Below, piece after piece: positions 47,589 to 57,025 of a stretch of DNA of 64,000 nucleotides. Location: positions 104,482 through 168,481 of the forward strand of contig NZ_WWFG01000004.1 of NCBI RefSeq assembly GCF_026127265.1, in the 5' to 3' direction. The notes under the pieces were generated by a model. It ran no database searches and was not told the origin of the DNA. It was given only the letters and a program-made list of their open reading frames with translations. Origin of the DNA: Nostoc sp. KVJ3. Lineage in GTDB: Bacteria > Cyanobacteriota > Cyanobacteriia > Cyanobacteriales > Nostocaceae. Every line of letters starts with the position of its first letter. Within the stretch, counting starts at the first letter, position 1. Position numbers and translations under genes: made by a program.

Positions 47589-48716
47589 TTAATCTTCTAT
47601 CTCTACTTCCTGCCAGCCTTTGATAGCACCAACAATAAAAGCGCCTGCTGGGTTATCAATAGCTTTTTCAAAAGCAGCCAAGCCACCTTCTTTAACCGCA
47701 TTTATTACTCGTTTTTTCAATGTTGGGTTGCTTTCAATGCGATTTATGGCTTCTGCCGCTACTACCATTTGCTGTGATGTAGTGGTGGTAGGGTAAGTTT
47801 GCTCTAGCTGTTTTAGCAATTGCTGAATCTCAGCAGCAGCTTGGGCAAGGCTCTGCGGTTGTCCAGCCGCGTAGTAATTACCTTGGATATAATCGCGTTC
47901 AATGCGCTCGTTATAGTTGCCGCCGCCTGTGTTGATATTGCGATCGCCAGCCATTGTTGTATCTCCTTGAACTACTCGGTTGCCGTCACCTTGGACGTTA
48001 TTGACATTGCCACTAACAGAACCATCAATTGAGAAGCTACCTGGATTTTGATTCATAGAACCTACATTATGTATTGTATTTATATAATAGATGTTAGGAC
48101 TTTTTAGAATAAATTCCTTAAAAATACTGTCTATGGTATTTGAATTATCATATTCTAAATCTAATTGGAGATCCTGAATTTCTAGAGTAAAATCTAATAT
48201 TCTAGTTTTTATAGTGTCTAAAATCCCTACAACCACATCAAAGCTAACTAATCTATAGGCACGTACCAACGATGCATTTGTATAAGTTTCTAGATGAGGA
48301 TATACCGACATTGGTAAACTAAATGGAATTGATTCTCCATTAGATGATTCAATAATTGCTTGTAAAGCAGCAACACTTTCAAAAAAACGTCTTGTATGTA
48401 AAGACTCTATATGTTCTCTTGGAAAAGTCGATTTTATCCCTAGAGGTCTTTGATTAAGAAATACAATATTTCCAAAATGGAGTCCTTGTAAATCGCCAAA
48501 TATAGGTACATATTCTAAAATTCTATAATCTGGCAATTCTATCCCCTCAGAATAACCTGTTAATTCATAATTAACCCAGGTTTTGAATGGAGAATAATTT
48601 AATTTATATGCTAAAGATTTGCACTGCCTCAATATGTCAGCTAACCTTATCTCTTGAGTATGACAGTTAATTTCAATATTCTTAATTAAATTTAATATTT
48701 CATTGGATTTAGACAT
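47589..48716 (-). CDS. AbiTii-domain protein 1, 375 aa
   Basis: Residues 1-190 match the AbiTii pattern: SNEILNLIKNIEINCHTQEI, RLADILRQCKSLAYKL, KTWVNYELTGYS and IPDYR-like ELPDYRIL. A linker rich in Gly/Asn follows (GSVSGNVNNVQGDGNRVVQG), then DRNINTGGGNYNERIERDYI, the motif it shares with NACHT 1. The C-terminal domain is helical (LAQAAAEIQQLLKQLEQTYP ... GAIKGWQEVEIED). AbiTii domains are associated with abortive-infection-type systems. It is probably the effector or adaptor of the adjacent NACHT. Confidence 0.8.
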   Translation of the reverse strand: MSKSNEILNLIKNIEINCHTQEIRLADILRQCKSLAYKLNYSPFKTWVNYELTGYSEGIELPDYRILEYVPIFGDLQGLHFGNIVFLNQRPLGIKSTFPREHIESLHTRRFFESVAALQAIIESSNGESIPFSLPMSVYPHLETYTNASLVRAYRLVSFDVVVGILDTIKTRILDFTLEIQDLQLDLEYDNSNTIDSIFKEFILKSPNIYYINTIHNVGSMNQNPGSFSIDGSVSGNVNNVQGDGNRVVQGDTTMAGDRNINTGGGNYNERIERDYIQGNYYAAGQPQSLAQAAAEIQQLLKQLEQTYPTTTTSQQMVVAAEAINRIESNPTLKKRVINAVKEGGLAAFEKAIDNPAGAFIVGAIKGWQEVEIED

Positions 48717-49072
48717 ATTTTTCGTTTCTAAAAATAATCATTAATGAATTGTTTATATAATTAAAATTTTATTTAAAATTAGCAGAGTTTTATGATAAAT
48801 AATCGTCTAACATTAGAAACAACAGTTAACCATAGCTGATTTGAGGAAAGGTTAGGAGATAGCCAAAAAATTTTATTATCGGCGTTTGTTTCAAAGTTTC
48901 ATGTCTACACTTTGGTGTAGAAACAGCCCAGATTTCAACGGCTCAAGCCTTCGGAATAACTTTCTTGTCGCCGGGAATAGTGATTGCCCCGCTTCGAGGT
49001 ATCTCCTTTATCTCCTTATACTTTTTAACAGGTTTTGATTATAACCTTCCCCTCGTAAATTGGTTGTATCTT
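48717..49072. other. Spacer between the two AbiTii-NACHT units, duplicated sequence
   Basis: There is no gene. Much of 48810-49072 resembles 44305-44448, the region after NACHT 1: AACCATAGCTGATTTGAGGA here against AACCCTAGCTGATTTAAGAA there, then TTATCGGCGTTT and TTTTGATTATAACCTTC in both. This shows that the duplication unit reaches past the NACHT 3' end. Confidence 0.6.
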
Positions 49073-51454
49073 CTAATTTCGTTTAAACTCCATTTGGGCG
49101 AAGTGGTCTTGCAGTAGTTTGTGGATGAAGCGATAGCGACCACCAACACGTTGAAGAAATAGGCGCTCTGTGCAGTAGTTGAGAAAACGGGCGTAGTTCC
49201 AGGGGATGTAGCCGCTTTGCCATAAAGTAATACGTAATGCTAAATGTTGAATACAAGCAAGTCCACCGAAACCGTCAGTAATTGGTAGAAAGTACACAGC
49301 AAGAATCCATGAAACAAGTGCATCTGAGAAAAAGGGTATACATATTGCAATTATCAAAATAACAGCTATATAAATAGAGTTTTTAGCAGATTCCTTAATT
49401 CCTTGATTTGGGTAAAACTTGCTATTTACATCTACTCGTAAACCTAGAATTAAACCAAGTATAAACCCTCTCACTAGACCTAGAGCCAACCCAAGCACTA
49501 AACCTAAGATTAATATCAAAATCGGTACTAGAAATGCTATTAGTATCAAATACCAAAATCCAGAGCTTGCTGCTATTATTAGTGAAATAATCAATACTAT
49601 GGCTGATACGAGGATAATAAAACCAGATACAATATCTCTTCCACGAGATATACCTGAGCTTAATCCATAAATAAAACCTTTGATGAATCCATTCCCAAAT
49701 CTCTTGAACTCCTCCTTTTTCAAAGGAAACTTTAAATATTCAAGAGTCTCTATTCTTTTTAAACCAATATTGAATCCAGTCATAGCGCCTATAATAAATC
49801 CACTACAATTAAATATAAAGTCAATATTTTTGCAAAAATATTGTATTTCATTTATATAAATAAAAACTAATAGATTCGTTTTAGCAAATTCTAATAAACT
49901 ATTACATGAAGAGGAAGCTGTAGCTATTACACAAAAAGCGATGATTAACATTGCGACTAGCCATTTTGATGAATTTCCACTTTTCAAATATTCTTCAGCT
50001 TGTTTAATATCTTGTTCAATTATACTTTTAATATCTTCAAAAGAATTAATATGATGTTTTTGATTATCTTTTTTATCATTGAAGGCTAAATTCAGGGTTA
50101 TTACTAATAATATAATTACCCAACTTATAAATTGTCCGATAATTCCGCATAAAACTACTAATATTAATCTATACAATACTTTCTGATAAGACTTACTTAA
50201 TAGATCAGGCTGCATATCTTCAATTAAAAAGTCAGACCTACCTTGCAATTGAATATTCTGAGCTACCCAGCATAGTTTTAAACAAGTTTCCTTAATCGTA
50301 GGCAGAGATTCCTGTTTAAATAAACTTTGCTTAAGACTGCGAGTAAACATTTGATGGATGTACGCATCCAGTAGTCTCTGCCTGAAATTTTCACTAGAAG
50401 TTATTTGTTTCCAATCGTTCTCTGAAAGCTGAGGAAAGACTAAGATAGTTACACTAAGCAAGAGTGGATTGCTAAGTAATTCTAGCAGAACAGAGTTGTT
50501 ATGAAGAAAATTCCAGAAGTTATCTAGTTCAACTCTTTCAAGAAAAAGCTGAATTTGGGAGTTAGTAAAACCATGCAAAGAAATTGCTCCATTAAGAAGG
50601 AGTAGATTTGTGTATGCGTTATAATTTTCAATTCGACTACAAACTACTAGATATGGGGGTCTATTCTCATTTTTAAGAAACTGGTTAATTGCTTCAACAC
50701 AGAATGGTTGCTGATGCAGTGACACCTCATCTAATCCATCTAGCATTGGTAAAATCAGACGGGATTCCAACCATTGCTTACTTATACTAGGTCGAACACC
50801 ATACTTTGATTTTAGTTCTGAGATTAACCATTTTTCCAGCTTCGGACGCTTATTTTGCCATGAAGATAAGTTAAGTAAAATAGGAACAGGATAATCTGGT
50901 TGTTCTTCGGCACGTTTAATTAATTCTCGTGCTAGTTCTAATTGCGTGGTTGTTTTACCTGCTCCTGGTTCACCTAAAATTAACAGTTTACCTGCAATTT
51001 CTTGTGAGTCAAAAACTTCTAAAATTGTTGTGGTATCTGAGAGAGGTACAGCAGGTTTTAAACCAATTTTTATCTCAGCATCCCAAGGGCGTTTTACTTG
51101 TTGCGGTTGTGATTCTTTACCCAAATTAATCAGCACAGCATTGTGTAGAGATTGTCTTAACCGTGCTGTAACTTCTTCCTTGACTGCGGCTAATAATATC
51201 CGTTCATTCTTTGGTCGTTCAGGGTTGCCTACTGGTGTTGTCTGCTGCCCAAAGATTAATTCCTTGATGACGAACATCAAGTTGTTATTACCCTGAACTA
51301 CTGTATTACCATCCCCCAGAACAGCTTGGTTATCATTACCCTGAACGGCTCGGTTTTGATTCCCCTGAACTACATTTTGAGATATAGAACTATCAGCCTG
51401 CTGCGTTGAATTTACATCAGGCTGTTGTTCAAAGTTATCAGGCGGCTGGCTCAT
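49073..51454 (-). CDS. NACHT NTPase 2 with membrane region, 793 aa
   Basis: The N-terminus carries a QG(N/D)xNxxV repeat (VVQGNQNRAVQGNDNQAVLG and one more). Then come TARLRQSLHNAVLINLGKE, Walker A (ILGEPGAGKTTTQLELA), Walker B (LILPMLDGLDEVSL) and the sensor VVCSRIENYN. Several transmembrane helices from about residue 420 include a Gly-rich set (GLVLGLALGLVRGFILGLIL). The end (NYARFLNYCTERLFLQRVGG ... EFKRN) matches NACHT 1. It starts 9 bases after AbiTii 2, so the pair is co-translated. Likely a sensor/switch in a defence module with a membrane-acting C-terminal region. The ORF is intact. Confidence 0.88.
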   Translation of the reverse strand: MSQPPDNFEQQPDVNSTQQADSSISQNVVQGNQNRAVQGNDNQAVLGDGNTVVQGNNNLMFVIKELIFGQQTTPVGNPERPKNERILLAAVKEEVTARLRQSLHNAVLINLGKESQPQQVKRPWDAEIKIGLKPAVPLSDTTTILEVFDSQEIAGKLLILGEPGAGKTTTQLELARELIKRAEEQPDYPVPILLNLSSWQNKRPKLEKWLISELKSKYGVRPSISKQWLESRLILPMLDGLDEVSLHQQPFCVEAINQFLKNENRPPYLVVCSRIENYNAYTNLLLLNGAISLHGFTNSQIQLFLERVELDNFWNFLHNNSVLLELLSNPLLLSVTILVFPQLSENDWKQITSSENFRQRLLDAYIHQMFTRSLKQSLFKQESLPTIKETCLKLCWVAQNIQLQGRSDFLIEDMQPDLLSKSYQKVLYRLILVVLCGIIGQFISWVIILLVITLNLAFNDKKDNQKHHINSFEDIKSIIEQDIKQAEEYLKSGNSSKWLVAMLIIAFCVIATASSSCNSLLEFAKTNLLVFIYINEIQYFCKNIDFIFNCSGFIIGAMTGFNIGLKRIETLEYLKFPLKKEEFKRFGNGFIKGFIYGLSSGISRGRDIVSGFIILVSAIVLIISLIIAASSGFWYLILIAFLVPILILILGLVLGLALGLVRGFILGLILGLRVDVNSKFYPNQGIKESAKNSIYIAVILIIAICIPFFSDALVSWILAVYFLPITDGFGGLACIQHLALRITLWQSGYIPWNYARFLNYCTERLFLQRVGGRYRFIHKLLQDHFAQMEFKRN

Positions 51455-51463
51455 AAATCAGTT

Positions 51464-52603
51464 CTACAATCCCAACAGGTGAGAACCAGCAGCAACACCT
51501 AACCAAGTTGCAACTTTCACAATAATCGGCTTGGCTATTGTCCAGACTTTCTGACCAGCTTCCACGCCCTTACTTGTTTTTTCAAGTGTTTCTGCCACAG
51601 TTCCCAAACGCTCTAATGCTCGTTGCTTATTTGGTTCTTCTTTATCTGTGGCTTTCTTAGCTGCACTCAAGTCTTCAATTACTTCTTCTTTAGTGTCGGC
51701 TGGGAGTTCTGCACCTTGAATTAAAGTTTCTAATTGTGCCAGTAACTTGACAACATCCTCTTTAGTTAGTGATTCTCCGGTATCTGCCCCCACTTGATTT
51801 TGTTGTGTTACTTGATTATTGTCACCAAGGACAGCCTGATTATTATCTCCTTGCACTGCGCGGTTGTTATCGCCTTGAACGTTGTTGACGTTGCCGCTTA
51901 CTGAACCACCAACTGAGAAGTTACCTGGATTTTGATTCATGGAACCTACACTATGTATTGTATTTATATAATAGATGTTAGGACTTTTTAGAATAAATTC
52001 CTTAAAAATACTGTCGATTGTATTTGAATTATCATATTCTAAATCTAATTGGAGATCCTGAATTTCTAGAGTAAAATCTAATATTCTAGTTTTTATAGTA
52101 TCTAAAATTCCGGCAATTAAATTGACACTAATAATTCTATAGGCAATGACTAAGGAGGTGTCAGAATAACCAGTTTCTAAATAAGGTAATATTGATTGTG
52201 GTAAGGGAAAACGTAGTACCTGGTTATTTGCTGAATCAATCATTGATTGTAAGTTAGCTACATTATTACGAAAAGGAAATCTGTGTAAAATTTCTATATG
52301 CTCTTTTAAAATCCTTGGGTCAACTTCTATAGGAGTTTTTTTGATAGTTACAATATTTCCAAAATGATTACCGATCAAGTCTCCAAACAAAGGTACGTTA
52401 TCTATAATTCTATATTGTGGTAATTCTATATCTTCTGGATATCCAATTAACTCGTAATTGACCCATGTTTTCAGAGGGATATAATTTAATTTATATCCTA
52501 AAGATTTACATTGCCTTAATATATCAGATAGTTTGATTTCTTGACTATGACAATTTCTTTCAATGCTCTTAATTAAAATTAATAATTCATTATTCATTGA
52601 CAA
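51464..52603 (-). CDS. AbiTii-domain protein 2, 379 aa
   Basis: The N-terminal 200 residues match AbiTii 1 (NCHSQEIKLSDILRQCKSLG, KTWVNYELIGYP) and have DNA of near identity in the middle (51950-52110 against 48061-48220). The linker holds VQGDNNRAVQGDNNQAVLG and one further unit, the same repeat as at the N-terminus of NACHT 2. A helical segment (LTKEDVVKLLAQLETLIQG) and a hydrophobic end (VKVATWLGVAAGSHLLGL) close the protein. It is encoded just before NACHT 2 and is probably its partner. The C-terminus differs wholly from AbiTii 1. Confidence 0.82.
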   Translation of the reverse strand: MSMNNELLILIKSIERNCHSQEIKLSDILRQCKSLGYKLNYIPLKTWVNYELIGYPEDIELPQYRIIDNVPLFGDLIGNHFGNIVTIKKTPIEVDPRILKEHIEILHRFPFRNNVANLQSMIDSANNQVLRFPLPQSILPYLETGYSDTSLVIAYRIISVNLIAGILDTIKTRILDFTLEIQDLQLDLEYDNSNTIDSIFKEFILKSPNIYYINTIHSVGSMNQNPGNFSVGGSVSGNVNNVQGDNNRAVQGDNNQAVLGDNNQVTQQNQVGADTGESLTKEDVVKLLAQLETLIQGAELPADTKEEVIEDLSAAKKATDKEEPNKQRALERLGTVAETLEKTSKGVEAGQKVWTIAKPIIVKVATWLGVAAGSHLLGL

Positions 52604-52664
52604 AATTTTCAGATAATTAATAATATAATTTTAGAGAATTCAGAAATAGTTTTGTATCAGACTG

Positions 52665-52865
52665 TTATTTATCATAATTATAAGGTAGTGGTTTGTTCAT
52701 AATTTTAGTTCTATAACTCCAACGGCTAAAGTTTGCACCTGTTAGATTCGCCCCTGTAAAATCTGCACTGCGAATATCTGTATAGCTAAAGTTCGCACCC
52801 GCAAGGTCTTTCCTCCCTTTGAAGTTGCGTCCTTGGAGATTTCGACCGGAGAAGTCTTGGGGCAT
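52665..52865 (-). CDS. Short pentapeptide-repeat protein, 66 aa
   Basis: DFSGRNLQGRNFKGRKDLAG and TGANLTGANFSR show A(D/N)LxG-type pentapeptide repeats that form a right-handed beta-helix. Only about eight repeats are present before a non-repeat tail, so it may be a truncated member of a longer gene. It lies upstream of AbiTii 2 on the same strand. Confidence 0.7.
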   Translation of the reverse strand: MPQDFSGRNLQGRNFKGRKDLAGANFSYTDIRSADFTGANLTGANFSRWSYRTKIMNKPLPYNYDK

Positions 52866-53316
52866 GGCTGGGTGCTGTATATAAACTGCTTTTTGGATAC
52901 AGATATACCATGAACAATTCCAGAATTTTAACGCTTTAAGTTGATTGACTATTTTTAAGAGAAAAATTTAATGGAAATTGCAAGTCATAAACACCCTCGC
53001 TACGACGGGAGCGAACGCCGACTTTAGGCAAGAGGTAGACGAGCAATTGGGGAATTCACAGCAACTCTTGTAAAGGGCGAATCTCTTGGGCAGGAACTTA
53101 AGCCAGACTATGAAGCGATATGTGAGCGTACCCTTAACTTGCCTGAGATGGGGCGGCAGTCGGCAGAGGCAAGGCGATTGACGCATTTATCAGGGAATTG
53201 TCTAAGGGTGAGCGCTAACAATAAAACCCCTGGTGATTTACCAAGGGCTAATGTCTCCTGTCTTAACTCTGTCTAAATGTCTGTCTGCTCTGTCCATTGC
53301 TGCATAAGGATTCTGT
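52866..53316. other. Region with gene debris and CTGTC repeats
   Basis: On the plus strand broken frames (for example GQELKPDYEAICERTLNLPE from about 53090) look like fragments of a former gene that I cannot name. From 53262 to 53345 the word CTGTC with variants is repeated about ten times. It runs into the 3' end of the module 2 ATPase gene. Confidence 0.4.
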
Positions 53317-54936
53317 CTAATTCTGTCCGTTCTGTCCGTCTGTCTGAAAATCGCTGATTTCGATGGTATTAGCATCTAGCCAGACGGCCAGACTGTTCTC
53401 AACCAACTCATTAAACAGTCGCTTCAACTCCTCCGAACTAAAACCGTTGACCTTTTACCTTAAAGTTGGGCTGTATCTCCTGTATGACTGCCGATGTTCG
53501 AGAAGTGCGCTGGAGGAATTGCAGCAACGATTGGGCAATGGGTGTTAGTGATTGGGTTGGGCTAGAGTCTGCTGGGGGCTTCTCTAAATTAAATTCGAGT
53601 TGCCAGATGCGCTCTGCTGTTTTGTGATCGGTGGAAAGTTGGGGTTGAGTTGGGCTTTCTCCTGCCTGTGGCACTGGGCTATCAAGCCGAAAATCAATTC
53701 GCTTGTGGTCGAGCTTAGGCAGTTCAATATCAATCCATTGCCCATGCCCAGGTAGCTTAATCCTACCTCTACCACTGGCTTTTGCTTCTGTGGTGATTGG
53801 GTCAATAGTTGCAATTAGTTCTACTTCCAACAATGCAGCATCCCGAAGTTTTGATAGTCCTTTAGCTTTGGCTAAAATCTCCATTGTGCGGTCGTGAGCT
53901 ACAAACAAAGGAATCATCAATTGTTTGCGAGATTCGGTCATGGCACACCGAAACCATTTACCAATAAAATCAGGGTCGGGCTTCCATTTTTCATCCTCAC
54001 AATCGTCCGGCATTGGCTCAATTATGTTATCTGTCCATGTCGTAAATTCTTCACAGATAACTGATAGCATCTTGCCGCTATTTCTTAACCGTTCTGTCCA
54101 CTGTTCTTCAGTCATGCCACTCTTGCGGTAATCTTCATAGCGCTGGCGCATTTCATCCATGTACCATTGCATGAATTCGGCTATTTCTTTGTAGCCAGTA
54201 ATCAGCCGCACACCTCGCCACTCGACCTGTGTGCCGTGCGGGTCAAGCGCTACGATGTTCCACCCAGCTTGTACTTTCTTCCAGATAATCTCTCTGGTAG
54301 TCCAGGATTTACCAGCACCCATGCCACCAAAGATTAAAGTGGGTAGCCGATAGTGTTTTTGATCCAGCGATATTTGTCAGTGGGAGCGATCGCTTGGCTG
54401 TCTGCCCCAGTAACCTTATCGTTGGGGTCAATCGTCCCCTGTAGAGTCTGGCTACCTTGTAGATAGGGCGTTTTCATCTCTCGCAACTGCTTAATATACT
54501 CCGCCTTCTGTTCTTCACTCATCCCAGCCGTCTGCGCCTCAAAGATTGCGTCAGTTGCCTCCATCTGGGTAACTTCAATCTCAGTGTGGGCGTAAATCTC
54601 GCTTTGGTGATATCAACAGTGCGATCATTAGCGATTAAATCCAAGTCGGCTTGTAGTTGGACTTCTGCGATCGCAACATCTCGGTAACTCTCCAACAACT
54701 CGGAACGTGCGGCCATTTCTGCTTTTGCAGCATCCCGTTTTTGGGCAATGTCTTCAAAAACTGCTCTCTGCTTCTCTTCCGATTGGCAGTGCCGCAGCAT
54801 CCACCCAGCTAGCGCAAAACCCCAGGAATCCCCCAAACGCCCAAAACGGTTTATATGGGTTAGTCGCTTTCACGAGTCCGTTAACGCCCATTGCTGGGTC
54901 ACGCACTACTTGAGGGGCATTCCAGACAGTTTCCAT
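53317..54936 (-). pseudogene. Coupling-type P-loop ATPase of module 2, several frameshifts
   Basis: Rejoining frames gives a protein of about 540 aa. It starts METVWNAPQVVRDPAMG and runs through a helical segment with a hydrophobic start (FGDSWGFALAGWMLRH) and KQRAVFEDIAQKRDAAKAEM. Walker A is LIFGGMGAGKSWTTREI and Walker B-like is MLSVICEEFTTWTD. The C-terminus is winged-helix-like. Shifts are needed near 54832 (G run), 54592 (A run), 54352 (A run) and 53447. Each is one base, mostly in a homopolymer. ORF pieces are 53438-54322, 54334-54564 and 54519-54836. It corresponds in position to the IS-split ATPase of module 1 but is not closely similar. It is either decayed or misread. Confidence 0.75.
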
Positions 54937-55117
54937 TCTTGCCAGTAGAAGGGGTCATGCGAAACGGTCGGTTATCTTTATCCCGACACACCAATGTTTT
55001 TGAAGGGGTTTTGATGCAGAAGTAGATCCGATCGCTGCTGGTTCCTTGCCAAGCCATTGCTGCCGAGCTAATTCCCACAGTTAAACTCAGCCCAATTGCG
55101 ACAGCTTTCTTGTCCAT
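54899..55117 (-). CDS. Small exported-type protein, 72 aa
   Basis: MDKKAVAIGLSLTVGISSAA is a signal/anchor segment. The rest has three cysteines (YFCIKT, LVCRDK, NCLEC). The final 15 residues may be off-frame: one more C in the C4 run near 54955 would give FYWQEWKLSGMPLK and a stop, a more natural end. ATG 55117 is chosen over the upstream one at 55135. It occupies the slot of the 138-aa membrane protein of module 1. Confidence 0.6.
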   Translation of the reverse strand: MDKKAVAIGLSLTVGISSAAMAWQGTSSDRIYFCIKTPSKTLVCRDKDNRPFRMTPSTGKNGNCLECPSSSA

Positions 55118-55180
55118 CGGTAGCGACCAAACCACAACATTAAACCCGATTGCTGTGACTCGGATAACTGTTTATGTTTC

Positions 55181-55740
55181 TCAGATAGATAGTTCATTTA
55201 CCTCTCCTACTACCAAATAGAAAAACATTAATATCGCTAGAAATATGCCCACTCCTGCACCATCCATCCAACTTGAAGATTCAGCAGTTTTTGGTTTATA
55301 AACCGACTCAATTGAAGTATTAGCAGTAATAGTAGAAGTTCTCGCTTCATTCCATTCACTAATCGGGTCAGAGAGCGCACACAATAAAGCCAGTGATGCA
55401 CTGCAACCAGTCATTAAATTAGTGACGAAATTATTGAAGCCTTCACCTGTTGCAGTGGCAGTAAAGTAGAGGTGTGCAGTACCCACAGCTAAGAACATTC
55501 CAACTGGGTGAACTTGCAACAGATGAAAAGTAAAAATCACTGCACTATTTAGACAACTGCCAGCGACAATTTCACAAGCATTACCAGCACGTCTAAATGT
55601 TCTACCTCGGTTATTTTCTGGAGTGGTGGTAACTGTTCGGGTTGTTGATGCTGCTTAGTTGATTGTGGTGTTTGTGCCAGCCCTTCATGCAAAAAAGGGC
55701 TGACGCTATGAGGATCTTCATTTCGTTTCCTTACTAGCAT
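55181..55740 (-). pseudogene. Membrane protein of module 2, one frameshift
   Basis: The two ORFs 55549-55740 (Gln-rich, cytoplasmic) and 55181-55540 (three hydrophobic segments) join if one A is added to the A4 run near 55614. This gives QKNNRGRTFRRAGNACEIVA, reading on into SAVIFTFHLLQVHPVG and ending VVGEVNELSI. The product would be about 185 aa with about three membrane helices. Its role is unknown; it is part of the putative transfer set. Confidence 0.6.
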
Positions 55741-55764
55741 CAGCCTTATCCTTTTAACTAATAG

Positions 55765-56154
55765 TTATCTATCGCCTAACTTCTGCCACAAGTTACCCAA
55801 CATTGCACCCCAACCTCTCACTGTTCCTGTTGCTGAAACACTAGAAGATGGTGCATGATTTTGGGATTGAATTGGTATCACTTCCTGGGGCGTTTGATTC
55901 GGCTCTAATGCTCTTGATCCAAACCTCGCACGGGCTAAAAGTTGTTGACGTTTCTCTCTCAGTCCTGTTGTGATTGCTTGCCTTTCGGCTTGCACAGTTT
56001 GTCTATTTTCTATCCCACTAATTTTGTTTTCATGTCTCCACAATTCTGCTTGTAAGTCGTGGTGTAATTGTGTAGCAACTTCGGTTAGTCCGTGCTTACG
56101 TTTTTGGTCAATTCGCAACAAGTCGGCTCTATCTTGGGCATCTATCTTACTCAT
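55765..56154 (-). CDS. Coiled-coil hypothetical protein, 129 aa
   Basis: A charged helical protein (DAQDRADLLRIDQKRKHG, then ENRQTVQAERQAITTGLREK) with a flexible C-terminus. The same frame is open farther upstream to about 56240 (WTELRKQYGSHVAGAIAKIR), so the real start may lie upstream and may have been lost by an indel. No relative was found in module 1. Function unknown. Confidence 0.55.
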   Translation of the reverse strand: MSKIDAQDRADLLRIDQKRKHGLTEVATQLHHDLQAELWRHENKISGIENRQTVQAERQAITTGLREKRQQLLARARFGSRALEPNQTPQEVIPIQSQNHAPSSSVSATGTVRGWGAMLGNLWQKLGDR

Positions 56155-56243
56155 CTCGCTGTCAAATTCAGCGTTTAGTTTGCGAATTTTGGCGATAGCA
56201 CCTGCTACATGAGAGCCGTATTGTTTACGAAGTTCAGTCCAAG

Positions 56244-56488
56244 TTACTTGCCTTTGGTCAACTTCTCCATCGCCTCAAAGACGACCTTGGCGTTGTCGAG
56301 AATGGTTCTAATCTGTCAGATAATTCTTGGGCATTATTGGCGTAATCCGCAAACTGTTCTAGCTTATTTATATCGGAGAGATAGCCCAATATATCAGACT
56401 CAAACCCTCCCCAAGATTGTGCCTTTTCGTCAATATGGCTTGCATGACCAACTACCGGATTACGTATTGCAAAGTCCATTGCTGACAC
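56244..56488 (-). pseudogene. Small soluble protein of module 2, one frameshift
   Basis: MSAMDFAIRNPVVGHASHID continues to NAQELSDRL. The better continuation TILDNAKVVFEAMEKLTKGK lies one frame away. The shift is near 56305. The apparent C-terminus of the raw ORF (STTPRSSLRRWRS) is therefore probably false. It starts 2 bases after the 56491 gene. Function unknown. Confidence 0.55.
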
Positions 56489-56490
56489 TC

Positions 56491-56934
56491 CTAATAAGGT
56501 ATGTTGTCGTAGTCGATATTACTTGACTCTTGGGGCAATTCATCCCAGTAACCCATCTCTTCAAATCGGCTATAAATTCTCGTTGCTAATTGCCTTACTG
56601 GGTCGTCAAAATCATCAGAAATTAAATCAAATCGGTTGGAGCCAAACGCCAATATATTTGCAATATCAGGGTCAATCCCATTGCCCAAGAATTGACCAAA
56701 TGCAGCAGAGTATGGATGGTCATCAATGGTTGAATGAGTCGCTAGAAATTCCGTTCCGGTGAAAGGTGGGTAATCTTCACTCTCTTCCAATGGTGTGGAA
56801 AGTGCCTCAATATCTGCCGAAATCATTGCTGCCCATTGTTCAGGATTTTCTACTTTGAATTGCTGCTTTCTCAGGGCGGAGTCGGTCAGAGGCGATTTGC
56901 CCCAATCATTAGGATTTTTGTAGTCAAGTGTCAT
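56491..56934 (-). CDS. Conserved plasmid-module protein, 147 aa (paralogue of 4991-5353)
   Basis: The N-terminal 35 residues (MTLDYKNPNDWGKSPLTDSA ... AAMISADIEALS) match the module 1 protein almost exactly. The remainder has a Pro/Glu-rich insert and ends in an acidic tail (LPQESSNIDYDNIPY) instead of ELVERVITV. Both genes have the same upstream sequence (ATTTGTTAGAATCCTT on the plus strand). It is probably functional in the same role, with a diverged partner surface. Confidence 0.75.
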   Translation of the reverse strand: MTLDYKNPNDWGKSPLTDSALRKQQFKVENPEQWAAMISADIEALSTPLEESEDYPPFTGTEFLATHSTIDDHPYSAAFGQFLGNGIDPDIANILAFGSNRFDLISDDFDDPVRQLATRIYSRFEEMGYWDELPQESSNIDYDNIPY

Positions 56935-57025
56935 TTGTTAGAATCCTTGTAACGATGTGTACTTGATGCACTTTCGGATGAGGCGATTGCACTTACTTTG
57001 GTCGGTCGGGGCAATCGCTTCATCA

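Noticed and set aside
52968..53186. 72-aa minus-strand ORF before module 2
   Set aside because: Cys/Arg/Leu-rich translation without a plausible start; lies over debris that reads better on the plus strand.
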